Shown in pieces: positions 51,690 to 59,941 of a DNA stretch of 64,000 nucleotides (positions are counted from its first letter, which is position 1; each line of letters begins with the position of its first letter). A program made the position numbers and the translations under genes. Origin of the DNA: [Mycobacterium] manitobense (lineage in GTDB: Bacteria; Actinomycetota; Actinomycetes; Mycobacteriales; Mycobacteriaceae); NCBI RefSeq assembly GCF_025821665.1, contig NZ_JACKSJ010000085.1, forward strand, positions 61,518 to 125,517, given 5' to 3'. The notes under the pieces are model-generated. The model did no database searches. It worked only from the letters and a program-made list of their open reading frames with translations, and was not told where the DNA came from.

Positions 51690-52583
51690 TCAGACAGAAG
51701 CCGCAGTGAGCTGGTCGATCTGTTCCGGCGTCAACTTCAGTTCAGCGGCGGACACATTCTCTTCCAGATGCGTGCGTTGCGAGGTACCGGGGATGGGAAG
51801 CACGACCGGTGAGACGTGCAACAGCCAGGCGATCGCCACCTGCCCCACGGTGCACTGGTGTGACCGGGCGACGTCAGCGAGCGCTTGGTGGGCCTCTGCC
51901 AGCCCGCCTTGGGCCACCGGCGCCCACGGGATGAACGCGAGCCCGTCGCGTTCACACACCTCGAGCATGTCTTGGGCACTGCGGTCGATGACGTTGAACC
52001 GGCTTTGGACACTGACGATATCGGCGATCTGCCTCGCCTCGTCGAGCTGCTCCACGGTGCACTGTGACATGCCGATCTCGCGGATCTTGCCCTCCTCCTG
52101 GAGCGCCTTGAGCTCACCAATCTGGTCGGCCAACGGCACTTTGGGATCCACCCGGTGCAGCTGCAAGAGATCGATCTGGTCGACGCCCAAGCGGCGCATG
52201 CTCATCAATACCTGCTGCCGCAGGTATTCGGGCCGTCCGACCGGTGGCCACGCCGCGGGCCCGAGGCGTTTGGGCCCATCGTCGGTGTCTATGACGTCAG
52301 GTCCGTTTCGGGTCAAGCCCGCCTTCGTGGCGATCACGACACCGTCGGGGTACGGATGCAGCGCCTCGTAAAGGATCTGTTCGGCGATGTGTGGACCGTA
52401 GGAGTCGGCGGTGTCGATGAACTGGACGCCGAGTTCGACCGCCCGACGGGCCACGGCGATGCATTCGTCCCGGTCCTGGGGCTCACCCCAGATCCCGCGT
52501 CCGGTGAATCTCATCGAACCGAAACCCAAGCGCGAGACCGGCTTACCAGCGATATTGATCGTCTGCGGATTCACGTTTACCAT
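51690..52583 (-). CDS. aldo/keto reductase
   Basis: A 297-residue NADPH-dependent aldo/keto reductase. VSRLGFGSMRFTGRGIWGEP opens the barrel; the catalytic tetrad is Asp and Tyr in FIDTADSYGPHIAEQILYEA, Lys in IATKAGL and His in LLQLHRVD. The end VLPIPGTSQRTHLEENVSA binds cofactor. Start ATG 52583 has GGAGG 8 bases upstream; the longer frame upstream is spurious. Last in a minus-strand operon with an epoxide-hydrolase-like protein and a small membrane protein, under a neighbouring TetR protein. Confidence 0.93.
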   Translation of the reverse strand: MVNVNPQTINIAGKPVSRLGFGSMRFTGRGIWGEPQDRDECIAVARRAVELGVQFIDTADSYGPHIAEQILYEALHPYPDGVVIATKAGLTRNGPDVIDTDDGPKRLGPAAWPPVGRPEYLRQQVLMSMRRLGVDQIDLLQLHRVDPKVPLADQIGELKALQEEGKIREIGMSQCTVEQLDEARQIADIVSVQSRFNVIDRSAQDMLEVCERDGLAFIPWAPVAQGGLAEAHQALADVARSHQCTVGQVAIAWLLHVSPVVLPIPGTSQRTHLEENVSAAELKLTPEQIDQLTAASV

Positions 52584-52620
52584 TGCATGTACCTCCGTTT
52601 TTGTGTTCTGGTACTGATCG

Positions 52621-53520
52621 TCATGCCCGGGCGGCCGCGTCGAATTCGCAGAACATCTGGGTGAAATAGGCGGGCTGCTCCTCGGCCACCCAGTGGCCGC
52701 AGTCCGGCACAAGCCGAACTGTCACCGACTCAGCGACCTCTTCGCACATCGCCCGAAAGTTCTTCCCGAGAGGATTGGTAGCACCTCCGGAGGCCAGTAC
52801 AGGAATGTTGAGCTTGCCGTGCTTGTGCAGCGCGGCACGGTTGTCGTCGGCGTCGCGGTCGAGTTCCCGGTAGATCTCACACAGTGCGCGCATTGCTCCT
52901 GGGGCCTCGAACGCGCGGGCGTACACGTCGAGGTCAGCATTGGAGATCGCATCCGGTTGATAGGCCAACTCGTCGAAGAATCGGTTGATGTACCAACGTT
53001 CACGTCCGTGCGTGAGATACACCGCGATGTCGGTGTTGGCATGAAAAGAGAACTGCCACGCCGACTTCTGACCTACTCGCCATGTGTAATAGTCGGTGCC
53101 CGGCAGCGGAGCCTCCATGAAGGTGACGCTCACGACATCATCGCGGTACCGCAGCGCGAAACCCAGAGCCAGCGTCGACCCGAGATCGTGGCCGACCAGC
53201 GAGACAGGCTCCGCCACGCCCAGGGTCTCGCGCACAAGACTGTGGATGTCACCGGCCATGGTCCACTTGTCGTATCCGTCACGAGGTTTGTCCGATGCGC
53301 CGGCACCGCGATAGTCGGGCATGATCACCCGATAGCCCGCGGCGGCCAGCGGCATCATGACCTTGCGCCACTCATATCGCGTTTGGGGGGCGCCGTGCAG
53401 GAGCACAACGGTCTTTGTGGGTGCAGGTGGGGTGACAACCGTGTAGCCGATACGAACGGTCTCATCCGGGACGACCCACGCCCGGCCGTGCTGGACGTCG
53501 ACATCGCGCGCTGTGGTCAT
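52621..53520 (-). CDS. epoxide-hydrolase-like alpha/beta hydrolase
   Basis: A 299-residue alpha/beta-hydrolase of the epoxide hydrolase/haloalkane dehalogenase group. The oxyanion region is VVLLHGAPQTRYEWRKVMMP, the nucleophile is Asp in VGHDLGSTLALGF (near residue 105), and the catalytic His is in DCGHWVAEEQP. An Asp nucleophile excludes ordinary esterase chemistry. ATG 53520 is the natural start after the preceding gene. It lies between the membrane-protein gene and the aldo/keto reductase gene, so the operon could open epoxides and reduce the products; this is inference. Confidence 0.9.
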   Translation of the reverse strand: MTTARDVDVQHGRAWVVPDETVRIGYTVVTPPAPTKTVVLLHGAPQTRYEWRKVMMPLAAAGYRVIMPDYRGAGASDKPRDGYDKWTMAGDIHSLVRETLGVAEPVSLVGHDLGSTLALGFALRYRDDVVSVTFMEAPLPGTDYYTWRVGQKSAWQFSFHANTDIAVYLTHGRERWYINRFFDELAYQPDAISNADLDVYARAFEAPGAMRALCEIYRELDRDADDNRAALHKHGKLNIPVLASGGATNPLGKNFRAMCEEVAESVTVRLVPDCGHWVAEEQPAYFTQMFCEFDAAARA

Positions 53521-53555
53521 GTCCCGTCGCCCTCCCGTGTCGTTGTTCTTCGGCG

Positions 53556-54131
53556 CTAGTGGCGGCGGCGCGCAGCGGAGACGGTCAACCAGGCAGCTGA
53601 AACCAGAAAATAGAACGCGCCGAACGCGGCGTAGGGGGCGATGTCGGCAACGCCGGGTGTCTCCGGCGCACGGGCCGCCAGAACGAACATCGCACCGGCA
53701 GCTGCGGATTGAGCACCGCTGATGATCATCACCCACTGCGCGCCAGCGCGTCTCCACCGGCGTACAGCCGTCGCCACTTGCAGCAGCCCCGACATTGCTG
53801 CCCACACGCCGAAGACGCCCAGCACGGCGTTCAGACTCACGGTCAGTGCGATGCCCACAGCCGCGGTCGTCACGCCGCTCACCACCATGTTGAACGCCTG
53901 GGTGGGATTGCTACGCAGGCCTCCGTGCTGCCGCGCATCGGCCACGTTGGCGACAGCATCCCATGCCGGATAGAACAGCAGCAATGCTCCGGCGATGGAT
54001 GCCGACGTGGAGCCGATGGTCAGTGCGGCGGCGACCCAGGCGATCGAAACCGCGCCTCGCACAGCGTAATAGGACGCCAACGTGTGGTCGGTACCGGCGG
54101 ACCGGTGGTGCTCGAGCAGCTGATCTGACAT
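53556..54131 (-). CDS. DUF308-like small membrane protein
   Basis: A 191-residue protein with about six hydrophobic spans: AVSIAWVAAALTIGSTSASI, AGALLLFYPAWDAVANV, FNMVVSGVTTAAVGIALTVS, LGVFGVWAAMSGLLQVATAV, WVMIISGAQSAAAGAMFVLA and a last span near residue 170. The pattern of short repeated hairpins resembles the HdeD/DUF308 membrane family. It is the first gene of the minus-strand operon that goes on to the hydrolase and aldo/keto reductase genes, and faces the TetR gene across two palindromic operators. Confidence 0.78.
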   Translation of the reverse strand: MSDQLLEHHRSAGTDHTLASYYAVRGAVSIAWVAAALTIGSTSASIAGALLLFYPAWDAVANVADARQHGGLRSNPTQAFNMVVSGVTTAAVGIALTVSLNAVLGVFGVWAAMSGLLQVATAVRRWRRAGAQWVMIISGAQSAAAGAMFVLAARAPETPGVADIAPYAAFGAFYFLVSAAWLTVSAARRRH

Positions 54132-54165
54132 GCGTTGTCCTTCATTGATGCACGGAGTGGTCGAC

Positions 54166-54185
54166 GTGTAGTCGATTGACTACAC
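54166..54185. promoter_or_regulatory. TetR operator, perfect palindrome 1
   Basis: GTGTAGTC-GATT-GACTACAC, eight-base perfect arms around a 4-base centre. It lies between the divergent membrane-protein and TetR genes. Confidence 0.85.
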
Positions 54186-54191
54186 GCTAAC

Positions 54192-54207
54192 GTAGTCAGG
54201 TGACTAC
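54192..54207. promoter_or_regulatory. TetR operator, palindrome 2, covers the start codon
   Basis: GTAGTC-AGGT-GACTAC, six-base arms with the same half-site as the first operator; centres are 24 bases apart. The TetR GTG start at 54200 lies inside this palindrome, and TAACGT at 54188-54193 is a possible -10. Confidence 0.8.
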
Positions 54208-54772
54208 GGCAAGTGGTGGGCCGCCCGACGCGGCCAAACGTGTGCGTACCACCGTGCTGCCCCATGCGGCAGACCTGTTCGCCGAGCGAGGTCCGGCCGC
54301 CACGACCATGCGCGACATCGCCGATCGCTCAGGCGTCAACGCAGGGTTGATCTTCCGCCACATCGGTACGAAGGAAGCCGTCGTGACGTCGGTGCTGGAG
54401 TACCTCGCCGCAGACCTGATATCGGCACGGGATGCCGGCGCACCGCGCGCCGTCGTGGAAGCTCGTGCGGAACGCAGTTGGAAAGTCATCGCCCGCGCGC
54501 TGCTCGACGGATTCGACGTCACGCGGCTTCAAAGCAGATTCCCCAACATCGACCAGCTCCTGGCCGACGCGCGAGACCACTACGAGGACGACTACACAGC
54601 ACGCGTCGCCACGGCCGACGCGCTTGCCATGCAACTGGGCTGGCGCCTCTTCGGTCCCTTTCTCAGGGTCGCTACCGGACTCGATGAGCAGGGCGTCCGC
54701 GATACCCCGCCTCCCGCAACGAGTTTCATCAGCCGACACCTGGGCGACCCCCGCGGACTTCGGGGCGACTGA
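54200..54772 (+). CDS. TetR-family regulator
   Basis: A 190-residue TetR protein: DLFAERGPAATTMRDIADRS followed by GVNAGLIFRHIGTKEAVVTS is the DNA-binding domain. Start GTG 54200 falls within the second operator palindrome and 7 bases after a possible -10 box, so translation is probably leaderless and transcription strongly self-repressed. It faces the membrane protein/epoxide hydrolase/aldo-keto reductase operon, the likely target. Confidence 0.9.
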   Translation: MTTASGGPPDAAKRVRTTVLPHAADLFAERGPAATTMRDIADRSGVNAGLIFRHIGTKEAVVTSVLEYLAADLISARDAGAPRAVVEARAERSWKVIARALLDGFDVTRLQSRFPNIDQLLADARDHYEDDYTARVATADALAMQLGWRLFGPFLRVATGLDEQGVRDTPPPATSFISRHLGDPRGLRGD

Positions 54773-54790
54773 CGAGGAGTTCGGCGGAGG

Positions 54791-55231
54791 TTAGCCCTGG
54801 TCCGACGTCGAGTCGCCGTAGTCCCAAGACAGGGTCCGCACGGGCGTCACATAGATGTAGGTGGCACCCGGTCTCGGCGCGGTGGGCCACTCGGACTCTG
54901 GCACGCCGCGCGATCGGGCAACGTGCCGTGCGAGCTCCAGCGTTTCAGCGGCTTCCCGAACGATGCGTGCGTGACCTTGGAACATCACCCCGCGGATATC
55001 CGCCATGGTTGAGCCGTCTTCGAGCATGACGCTCACGGCCGGATTGCGCTCTATGTTGGCCACTTTGCGCGTGCCATCTCGCACACCCATGACGACATCA
55101 CCGCCCCGGCGGAAGTAACCCAGCGGCACGGTATGTGGGAATCCGTCCTCGTCGATGGTCGTCAGGATCGCCCAGCCCGGACGGTTGTCGAGAAGCGCCG
55201 TGATTTCGTCGTCAGTGAGTTTGCGCGGCAT
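54791..55231 (-). CDS. PPOX-class F420/FMN-dependent small oxidoreductase
   Basis: A 146-residue split-barrel protein of the pyridoxamine-5-phosphate-oxidase fold: LTDDEITALLDNRPGWAILT then TIDEDGFPHTVPLGYFRRGG, and DGTRKVANIERNPAVSVMLE are typical. Mycobacterial members commonly use F420, FMN or haem breakdown products; the cofactor here is not assignable. ATG 55231 is a single clear start, although the ribosome-binding site is weak. It converges on the TetR gene with a 18-base gap. Confidence 0.87.
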   Translation of the reverse strand: MPRKLTDDEITALLDNRPGWAILTTIDEDGFPHTVPLGYFRRGGDVVMGVRDGTRKVANIERNPAVSVMLEDGSTMADIRGVMFQGHARIVREAAETLELARHVARSRGVPESEWPTAPRPGATYIYVTPVRTLSWDYGDSTSDQG

Positions 55232-55410
55232 GGGACGAGGCTACTCGTGAGGCAATCGCCACAGGGGTCATGGAGGCGGGCACCGAAAAGCCCGGCATGG
55301 GATCAACCGCGCCGATCTCGCCGCTTCCTCGTTGACACCATCGAGCAATTCAGCTGGATCCACCAAGCGCCGCTCGTCTGGAACACGCGAGGCTGCGGCC
55401 GAAGTGTGGT

Positions 55411-55424
55411 CCGACGGAAGTCGG
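55411..55424 (-). terminator. candidate dnaB terminator hairpin
   Basis: On the minus strand CCGAC-TTCC-GTCGG begins 7 bases after the dnaB stop, a stable five-pair stem with a UUCC tetraloop. No T tract is present, as is often the case in mycobacteria. Confidence 0.5.
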
Positions 55425-55431
55425 GCAGCGA

Positions 55432-56811
55432 CTACTTGGCCATGTTGGCGAAGCGACTCAAATGCAGTTGATGCGCAACGGTGATCGTCTTGGTCGGGCC
55501 GTTGCGGTGCTTGCCGAGGATCAGGTCCGCCTCGCCGGCGCGCGGGTCGTCGCGCTCGAATGCGTCCGGCCGGTGCAAGAGCAGCACCATGTCGGCATCC
55601 TGCTCGAGGCTGCCTGACTCACGAAGATCCGACACCATCGGCTTCTTGTCCGTGCGCTGCTCCGGCCCGCGGTTCAGCTGGCTGATCGCGATCACCGGCA
55701 CATGGAGTTCCTTGGCCATCAGCTTCAGGCTTCGCGAGAAATCCGACACTTCCTGCTGGCGCGACTCGTACTTCTTGCCCGACGACATCAGCTGCATGTA
55801 GTCGACCACGATCATCCGCAGGCCGACCTTCTGGCTGAGCCGCCGCGCCTTGGCCCGGATCTCCATCATCGTCAGGTTCGGCGAGTCGTCGATGTAGAGC
55901 GGCGCCTCGCTGATCTCACTCATCCGCCGCGCGAGGCGCGTCCAGTCGTCGTCGCTCATCCGGCCCGAACGCATGTCGGCCAGCTTGATCTTCGCCTCGG
56001 CCGAGAGCAGCCGCATCACGATCTCGGACTTGCTCATCTCGAGCGAGAAGATGACGCTCGGCAGCTGGTGCTTGATCGAGCACGACCGCATGAAATCCAG
56101 TCCCAGCGTCGATTTGCCCACGCCCGGGCGCGCGGCGATGATGATCATCTGACCGGAATGCAGCCCGTTGGTCACCTCGTCGAGTTCGGTGAAGCCCGTC
56201 GGCACACCTCGGGCGATCCCGCCCTGCGAGGCGATCGCATCGATCTCGTCCATGGTGGGCTGCAGCAGTTCCTCGAGGACGACGAAGTCCTCGGACGCGC
56301 GCCGCTCGGTGACGTCGTAGATCTCGGCCTGCGCGCGGTCCACCACGTCGCTCACGTCGGCGCCGTCAGCGCCGGCGTAGCCGTACTGCACCACCCGGGT
56401 GCCCGCCTCCACCAGGCGGCGCAGCAACGCCTTCTCCGCCACGATGCCGGCGTAGTACCCGGCATTCGCGGCCGTCGGCACCGTGGAGATCAGCGTGTGC
56501 AGGTACGGCGCACCGCCGATGCGCCGCAGCAGGCTCCGGCGGTCCAATTCTGCGGCGACGGTGACCGCGTCTGCGGGCTCGCCGCGGCCGTAGAGATCGA
56601 GGATCGCGTCATAGACGTTCTGGTGCGCCGGCCGGTAGAAGTCGCCGGGCCGCAGCTTCTCGAGCACGTCGGCGATCGCGTCCTTGCTCAGCAGCATTCC
56701 GCCCAGTACCGCCTGCTCAGCGGCGGCGTCCTGCGGCGGTTGGCGGCCGAAGTCCTCGCTGGGCGGGGCACCATCCATACCCGAATGCCCGAGGTCGTCG
56801 ACCACAGCCAC
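55432..56811 (-). CDS. dnaB: replicative DNA helicase DnaB, without intein
   Basis: A 459-residue hexameric helicase that unwinds DNA at the replication fork. The N-terminal domain (QDAAAEQAVLGGMLLSKDAI) is followed by the RecA-like motor: Walker A ARPGVGKSTLGLDF near residue 223, Walker B MIVVDYMQLM, and the Arg-finger region near the end. The start GTG 56811 (MAVVDDLGH) has GGGGGAGG upstream and matches the M. tuberculosis protein; the upstream extension is excluded. The M. tuberculosis dnaB carries an intein; this one has none. The 480-base region in front of it carries DnaA-box-like sites. Confidence 0.97.
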   Translation of the reverse strand: MAVVDDLGHSGMDGAPPSEDFGRQPPQDAAAEQAVLGGMLLSKDAIADVLEKLRPGDFYRPAHQNVYDAILDLYGRGEPADAVTVAAELDRRSLLRRIGGAPYLHTLISTVPTAANAGYYAGIVAEKALLRRLVEAGTRVVQYGYAGADGADVSDVVDRAQAEIYDVTERRASEDFVVLEELLQPTMDEIDAIASQGGIARGVPTGFTELDEVTNGLHSGQMIIIAARPGVGKSTLGLDFMRSCSIKHQLPSVIFSLEMSKSEIVMRLLSAEAKIKLADMRSGRMSDDDWTRLARRMSEISEAPLYIDDSPNLTMMEIRAKARRLSQKVGLRMIVVDYMQLMSSGKKYESRQQEVSDFSRSLKLMAKELHVPVIAISQLNRGPEQRTDKKPMVSDLRESGSLEQDADMVLLLHRPDAFERDDPRAGEADLILGKHRNGPTKTITVAHQLHLSRFANMAK

Positions 56812-57294
56812 GGCGCCACCCTCCCCCAGATCGGCTCGAACGCAGGTTCGATCGTTGTCTATCGCGACTTTAGGGCCGCCCCCCGACAACTCACGTCGGC
56901 GAACCCCCGAACCGCTCCGCGCACGATCACGTTAGGCGTTGCTGGAAGCACCCGATACCGGCCCTGTGCATAGACCTGTGGATGACGTGTGGATATCGCT
57001 GGACGGCCATGTTGAGTCGCTGGGGACAACCTGTGGAATCTCGTTCGTTATCCGGATAAATCCGCAGATAAGCGCATCACAGGGGACGTGCAGTGTTGTG
57101 GATGGAAAGTTCTTCGGCGTGTCGTGCCGGGTTGCCGACTCGGGCGTGTTGTGTTTCGCCCCAGCGCCACCTAGGTTAACGGCCGGTTATCTTCGCTGCG
57201 CGCGACCGATAGCACATTGTTCGCCAGCGCGCACAGCTACGCCCGGGCCGGGACCTCGAGGGGTCCCAACCCGGGCGTATTGTCGCGAGCGTTA
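56812..57294. other. dnaB-rplI gap with clustered DnaA-box-like sites
   Basis: A 483-base non-coding region with several TGTGGA-core nonamers resembling reverse-orientation DnaA boxes: TGTGGATGA (56977), TGTGGATAT (56988), TGGGGACAA (57021), TGTGGAATC (57032) and TGTGGATGG (57097), all in the same orientation. TGTGCATAG at 56965 is a weaker match. A perfect 12-base palindrome TTATCCGGATAA lies at 57048-57059. The rplI terminator is at 57239-57278. In M. tuberculosis a small hypothetical gene occupies this place; I see none here. Confidence 0.55.
57239..57278 (-). terminator. terminator hairpin after rplI
   Basis: ACGCCCGGG and CCCGGGCGT form the outer stem with GGGACC/GGTCCC as the inner stem and a short loop, about 15 base pairs, 17 bases after the rplI stop. 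No T run follows. Confidence 0.75.
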
Positions 57295-57750
57295 TTACTG
57301 GGCGACGACGTTGAGCGTGACGGTGGCCTGCACGTCGGGGTGCAGACGCACAGTCACCGGGTGCTCACCGAGCGCCTTGACGTGGGCCTTGGGCAGCGAC
57401 ACGGTCCGCTTGTCGAGGTTCGGGCCACCGGCCTTCTTGATCGCCGCCACGACGGACGTCGCGGTCACCGACCCGAACAGCTTGCCGGTCTCGGCGGAGG
57501 CGTTGACGGGCAGATCCACCGTGTCGAGGCCCTCGAGCGCGATCTTGAGCTCGTTGGCGTGCTCCAGTCCGCGAACCGTCTTCAGCTCGCGGGCCCGGCG
57601 GATCTCGTCGGCCTGCCGTTCGGCGCCGCGCGACGCGGCGATGGCCAGACCACGGGGCAGCAGGAAATTGCGGCCGTAGCCGTCCTTGACCTCGACGGTG
57701 TCCCCGGGCACGCCCAGGTTGTCGACGTCAGCAGTGAGAATGAGCTTCAT
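57295..57750 (-). CDS. rplI: 50S ribosomal protein L9
   Basis: A 151-residue L9: [20 protein letters not shown], then [20 protein letters not shown] is the N-terminal rRNA-binding domain; a long helix (residues 41-75) links to the C-terminal domain. Binds 23S rRNA at the base of the L1 stalk. Last of the rpsF-ssb-rpsR-rplI operon; 31 bases separate it from rpsR. The start is the only good one. A strong terminator follows at 57239-57278. Confidence 0.98.
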   Translation of the reverse strand: MKLILTADVDNLGVPGDTVEVKDGYGRNFLLPRGLAIAASRGAERQADEIRRARELKTVRGLEHANELKIALEGLDTVDLPVNASAETGKLFGSVTATSVVAAIKKAGGPNLDKRTVSLPKAHVKALGEHPVTVRLHPDVQATVTLNVVAQ

Positions 57751-57781
57751 CTCTTCAGTCTTTCGTTCTATCGGGCCGGGA

Positions 57782-58045
57782 CTACCGCGTCGACGCGCTG
57801 AACGGCAGCAGCGCGACCTCGCGGGCGTTCTTGACCGCGATCGCGATGTCGCGCTGGTGCTGGACACAGTTGCCGGTCACGCGGCGGGCACGGATCTTGC
57901 CGCGCTCACTGATGTAGGTACGCAGCAGCTGCGTGTCCTTGTAGTCGATGATCTGGTTCTTGCCCTTCTTGGAGCAGAACACGCACTTGCGGGTCTTGAC
58001 CGGCTTCTCGGGTGCCGGCCGCCGCTTGGTGGAGGACTTGGCCAT
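57782..58045 (-). CDS. rpsR: 30S ribosomal protein S18, zinc-binding form
   Basis: An 87-residue S18, the form with CVFCSKKG and NCVQHQRD, whose Cys/His set binds zinc. Mycobacteria also carry a zinc-free S18 paralogue expressed under zinc starvation; this one is the zinc-dependent C+ form in the conserved operon. S18 pairs with S6 at the platform of the small subunit. Start ATG 58045 ([15 protein letters not shown]) is typical. Confidence 0.97.
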   Translation of the reverse strand: MAKSSTKRRPAPEKPVKTRKCVFCSKKGKNQIIDYKDTQLLRTYISERGKIRARRVTGNCVQHQRDIAIAVKNAREVALLPFSASTR

Positions 58046-58098
58046 GTGTCTTTCTCTTTCTCAAAGTTCGCGGATCGCAGTCCGCTGATATGTGTTGT

Positions 58099-58617
58099 CT
58101 AGAAGGGCGGTTCGTCGTCCGCGCCGGAGAATGAACCCGACGCAGGCGCGCTGCCCCACGGATCGTCTTTGGGCTCGGCCGGGCGTGAGTTGCCCCCACC
58201 GCCACTGCCGCCGCTGGCACCGAAGCCGCCGCCGCCACCGCCGCCGCCGCTGCGGCTGGCCTTATTGACCTTGGCGGTCGCGTAGCGCAGCGACGGGCCG
58301 ATCTCGTCGACCTCGAGCTCCACCACGGTGCGCTTCTCACCCTCGCGCGTCTCGAACGAGCGCTGCTTGAGCCGGCCCTGCACGATCACCCGCGAACCGC
58401 GGGTGAGGCTCTCGGCCACGTTCTCCGCGGCCTCGCGCCAGATGTTGCAGCGCAGGAACAACGCCTCGCCGTCTTTCCATTCGTTGGTCTGACGGTCGAA
58501 CATGCGCGGGGTCGACGCGACCGTGAAGTTCGCGACGGCCGCGCCCGACGGGGTGAACCGCAGTTCGGGGTCGGCGGTCAGGTTTCCGATCACCGTGATG
58601 ACGGTGTCACCAGCCAC
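58099..58617 (-). CDS. ssb: single-stranded DNA-binding protein
   Basis: A 172-residue SSB. The N-terminal OB-fold ([20 protein letters not shown] then [20 protein letters not shown]) binds ssDNA as a tetramer; a Gly-rich disordered linker (residues 118-155) leads to the acidic tail DDEPPF that docks replication and repair proteins. The gene lies between rpsF and rpsR as in M. tuberculosis (Rv0054). Start GTG/ATG at 58617 follows the family N-terminus. Confidence 0.98.
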   Translation of the reverse strand: MAGDTVITVIGNLTADPELRFTPSGAAVANFTVASTPRMFDRQTNEWKDGEALFLRCNIWREAAENVAESLTRGSRVIVQGRLKQRSFETREGEKRTVVELEVDEIGPSLRYATAKVNKASRSGGGGGGGGFGASGGSGGGGNSRPAEPKDDPWGSAPASGSFSGADDEPPF

Positions 58618-58739
58618 GAAGTCCTCCTGTTGGTTGTCAGCTCTTCGCGCAAGCGCTCATCGCGGGCGGTGTACGCGTTGGACAGCAGTCGCAGGCGAGC
58701 CTACGGAACTGCCCCGACGCGCACAGGCCGTCAAGCGAC

Positions 58740-59030
58740 TTAGTGCTTGTCGGTCCGCATCACCTTGGTCCGCAGCACGGACTCGTTCAGGTTGAGCTGG
58801 CGATCCAGCTCGGACACCGTGGCCGGTTCGGCCTTCACGTCGACGATGGCGTAGATGCCCTCGGCGTGCTTGGCGATCTCGTAGGCCAGGCGACGCCGGC
58901 CCCAGATGTCGACCTTGTCAACCGTGCCGCCGTCCTTGCGGATGACGTTCAGGAACGTCTCCAGCGAGGGGGACACCGTCCGCTCATCGAGCGTGGGGTC
59001 GAGGATGACCATGATTTCGTATGGACGCAT
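58740..59030 (-). CDS. rpsF: 30S ribosomal protein S6
   Basis: A 96-residue S6: [20 protein letters not shown] and [20 protein letters not shown] are fully typical. S6 binds S18 in the platform of the 30S subunit. AGGAGG lies 13 bases upstream of ATG 59030, and this sequence can pair with an upstream CCUCCU in the mRNA. It is the first gene of the rpsF-ssb-rpsR-rplI operon. The leader looks like a S6:S18 autoregulatory element (separate entry). Confidence 0.98.
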   Translation of the reverse strand: MRPYEIMVILDPTLDERTVSPSLETFLNVIRKDGGTVDKVDIWGRRRLAYEIAKHAEGIYAIVDVKAEPATVSELDRQLNLNESVLRTKVMRTDKH

Positions 59031-59043
59031 AAGGAACCCATCA

Positions 59044-59088
59044 CCTCCTATGGTCGTGTGCGGCCACGGACTGTCCGTGGCAGGAGGG
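59044..59088 (-). promoter_or_regulatory. rpsF leader fold, candidate S6:S18 autoregulatory motif
   Basis: Read on the minus strand, CCUCCU (59087-59082) can pair with the rpsF Shine-Dalgarno AGGAGG (59049-59044). They enclose a perfect 8-pair hairpin, CCACGGAC-A-GUCCGUGG (59080-59064), directly followed by CCG. Known S6:S18-binding leaders have two stems separated by an asymmetric internal loop with a conserved CCG. The fold would hide the ribosome-binding site when the proteins bind. Pairing is seen in sequence; regulation is inference. Confidence 0.6.
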
Positions 59089-59205
59089 TCGCCTGCGTCG
59101 GCAACCGGCCCAGGTTACAGGACAGCGGCCTGAGCTGCGAAATCCGTGCACGGCCAGGCGGTCGACCGCCGATAGGCTGGCCTCACGTGTCGTCGAGGGG
59201 GTTGA

Positions 59206-59859
59206 GTGAACTATCCGTACGGGCCCTACGGTCAGGGCCATCCGCAGCAGCCGGGCTACCCGCAGCAGGGTTATCCGCAGCAGCCCGGCTACCCGCAACA
59301 GGGCTACCCGCAGCACAACTCTCCGCAGCAGGGCTACTCCGGCGGTTATCAGTACCCACCGGTGCGGCCCGCCGGTCCGAGCGGCGGCACCGCGAACGCC
59401 GCGGCTGTGCTCGCAGGACTCGGCACGTTCGCCATGCTCGGCTTCGGCATGCTGCTACTGGCGGCGGCCGGCTCGCCGGATCGCGACCCTGCTTGGGGCA
59501 ACACACCGTCTCGGTCCTCCAACGCGGGCGATGTGATCTTCGTGATCGTCGGCCTGGCCGTCATTGTCGCCGGGATCATGCTGGCGGTCGGAGCCGTGAC
59601 GCTGTATCAGCGCAAGATGGTGGGCCGATGGCTCGTCGTCGCCGGCTGCGCCATCGCCATCCTGACCAGCCTTCTCTTCATGATCCTCTTCGTGGCACTT
59701 CTGGGCGATGCGGCCGCAGCCGGACTCGCCCTAGCCATCAACTTCCCTGTGCTCCTCGGAGTCGTATTTCCGATCCTGACGCTCGTGCTGGCGCTGCGGC
59801 CGTCGACCGCCGAGTGGATCCGCGCGAGACCGAACGTGCCTGCGCCGTACCGGGGCTGA
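59206..59859 (+). CDS. membrane protein with Gln/Pro/Tyr-rich N-terminus
   Basis: A 217-residue protein. The first ~60 residues are a repeat-rich tail of PQQGYPQQ-type units (nine or so), the rest about four hydrophobic spans: ANAAAVLAGLGTFAMLGFGM, DVIFVIVGLAVIVAGIMLAV, WLVVAGCAIAILTSLLFMIL and INFPVLLGVVFPILTLVLAL. Such proline/glutamine tails occur in mycobacterial membrane proteins that meet the cell wall machinery. GTG 59206 has GAGGGGG upstream. It lies on the opposite strand between rpsF and the GT87 gene; the function is unknown. Confidence 0.78.
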   Translation: MNYPYGPYGQGHPQQPGYPQQGYPQQPGYPQQGYPQHNSPQQGYSGGYQYPPVRPAGPSGGTANAAAVLAGLGTFAMLGFGMLLLAAAGSPDRDPAWGNTPSRSSNAGDVIFVIVGLAVIVAGIMLAVGAVTLYQRKMVGRWLVVAGCAIAILTSLLFMILFVALLGDAAAAGLALAINFPVLLGVVFPILTLVLALRPSTAEWIRARPNVPAPYRG

Positions 59860-59872
59860 CTCAGCGGTGCGC

Positions 59873-59928
59873 CGAGTGTGAATCCCTGGCGAGAAAAGTG
59901 CGCGAAAGTCGCCGACGATTCACACTCG
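59873..59928. repeat. intergenic stem-loop with 12-base arms
   Basis: CGAGTGTGAATC and GATTCACACTCG are perfect 12-base inverted arms at the ends of a 56-base element, with GGCGA/TCGCC as an inner stem. It fills the gap between two convergent genes and may be a bidirectional terminator or a member of a dispersed mycobacterial repeat family. Confidence 0.7.
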
Positions 59929-59941
59929 CGACGGGGAGCCG

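Noticed and set aside
55432..56811. Search for an intein in dnaB, as in M. tuberculosis.
   Set aside because: The helicase reads through without insertion and Walker A/B regions are continuous, so there is no intein.
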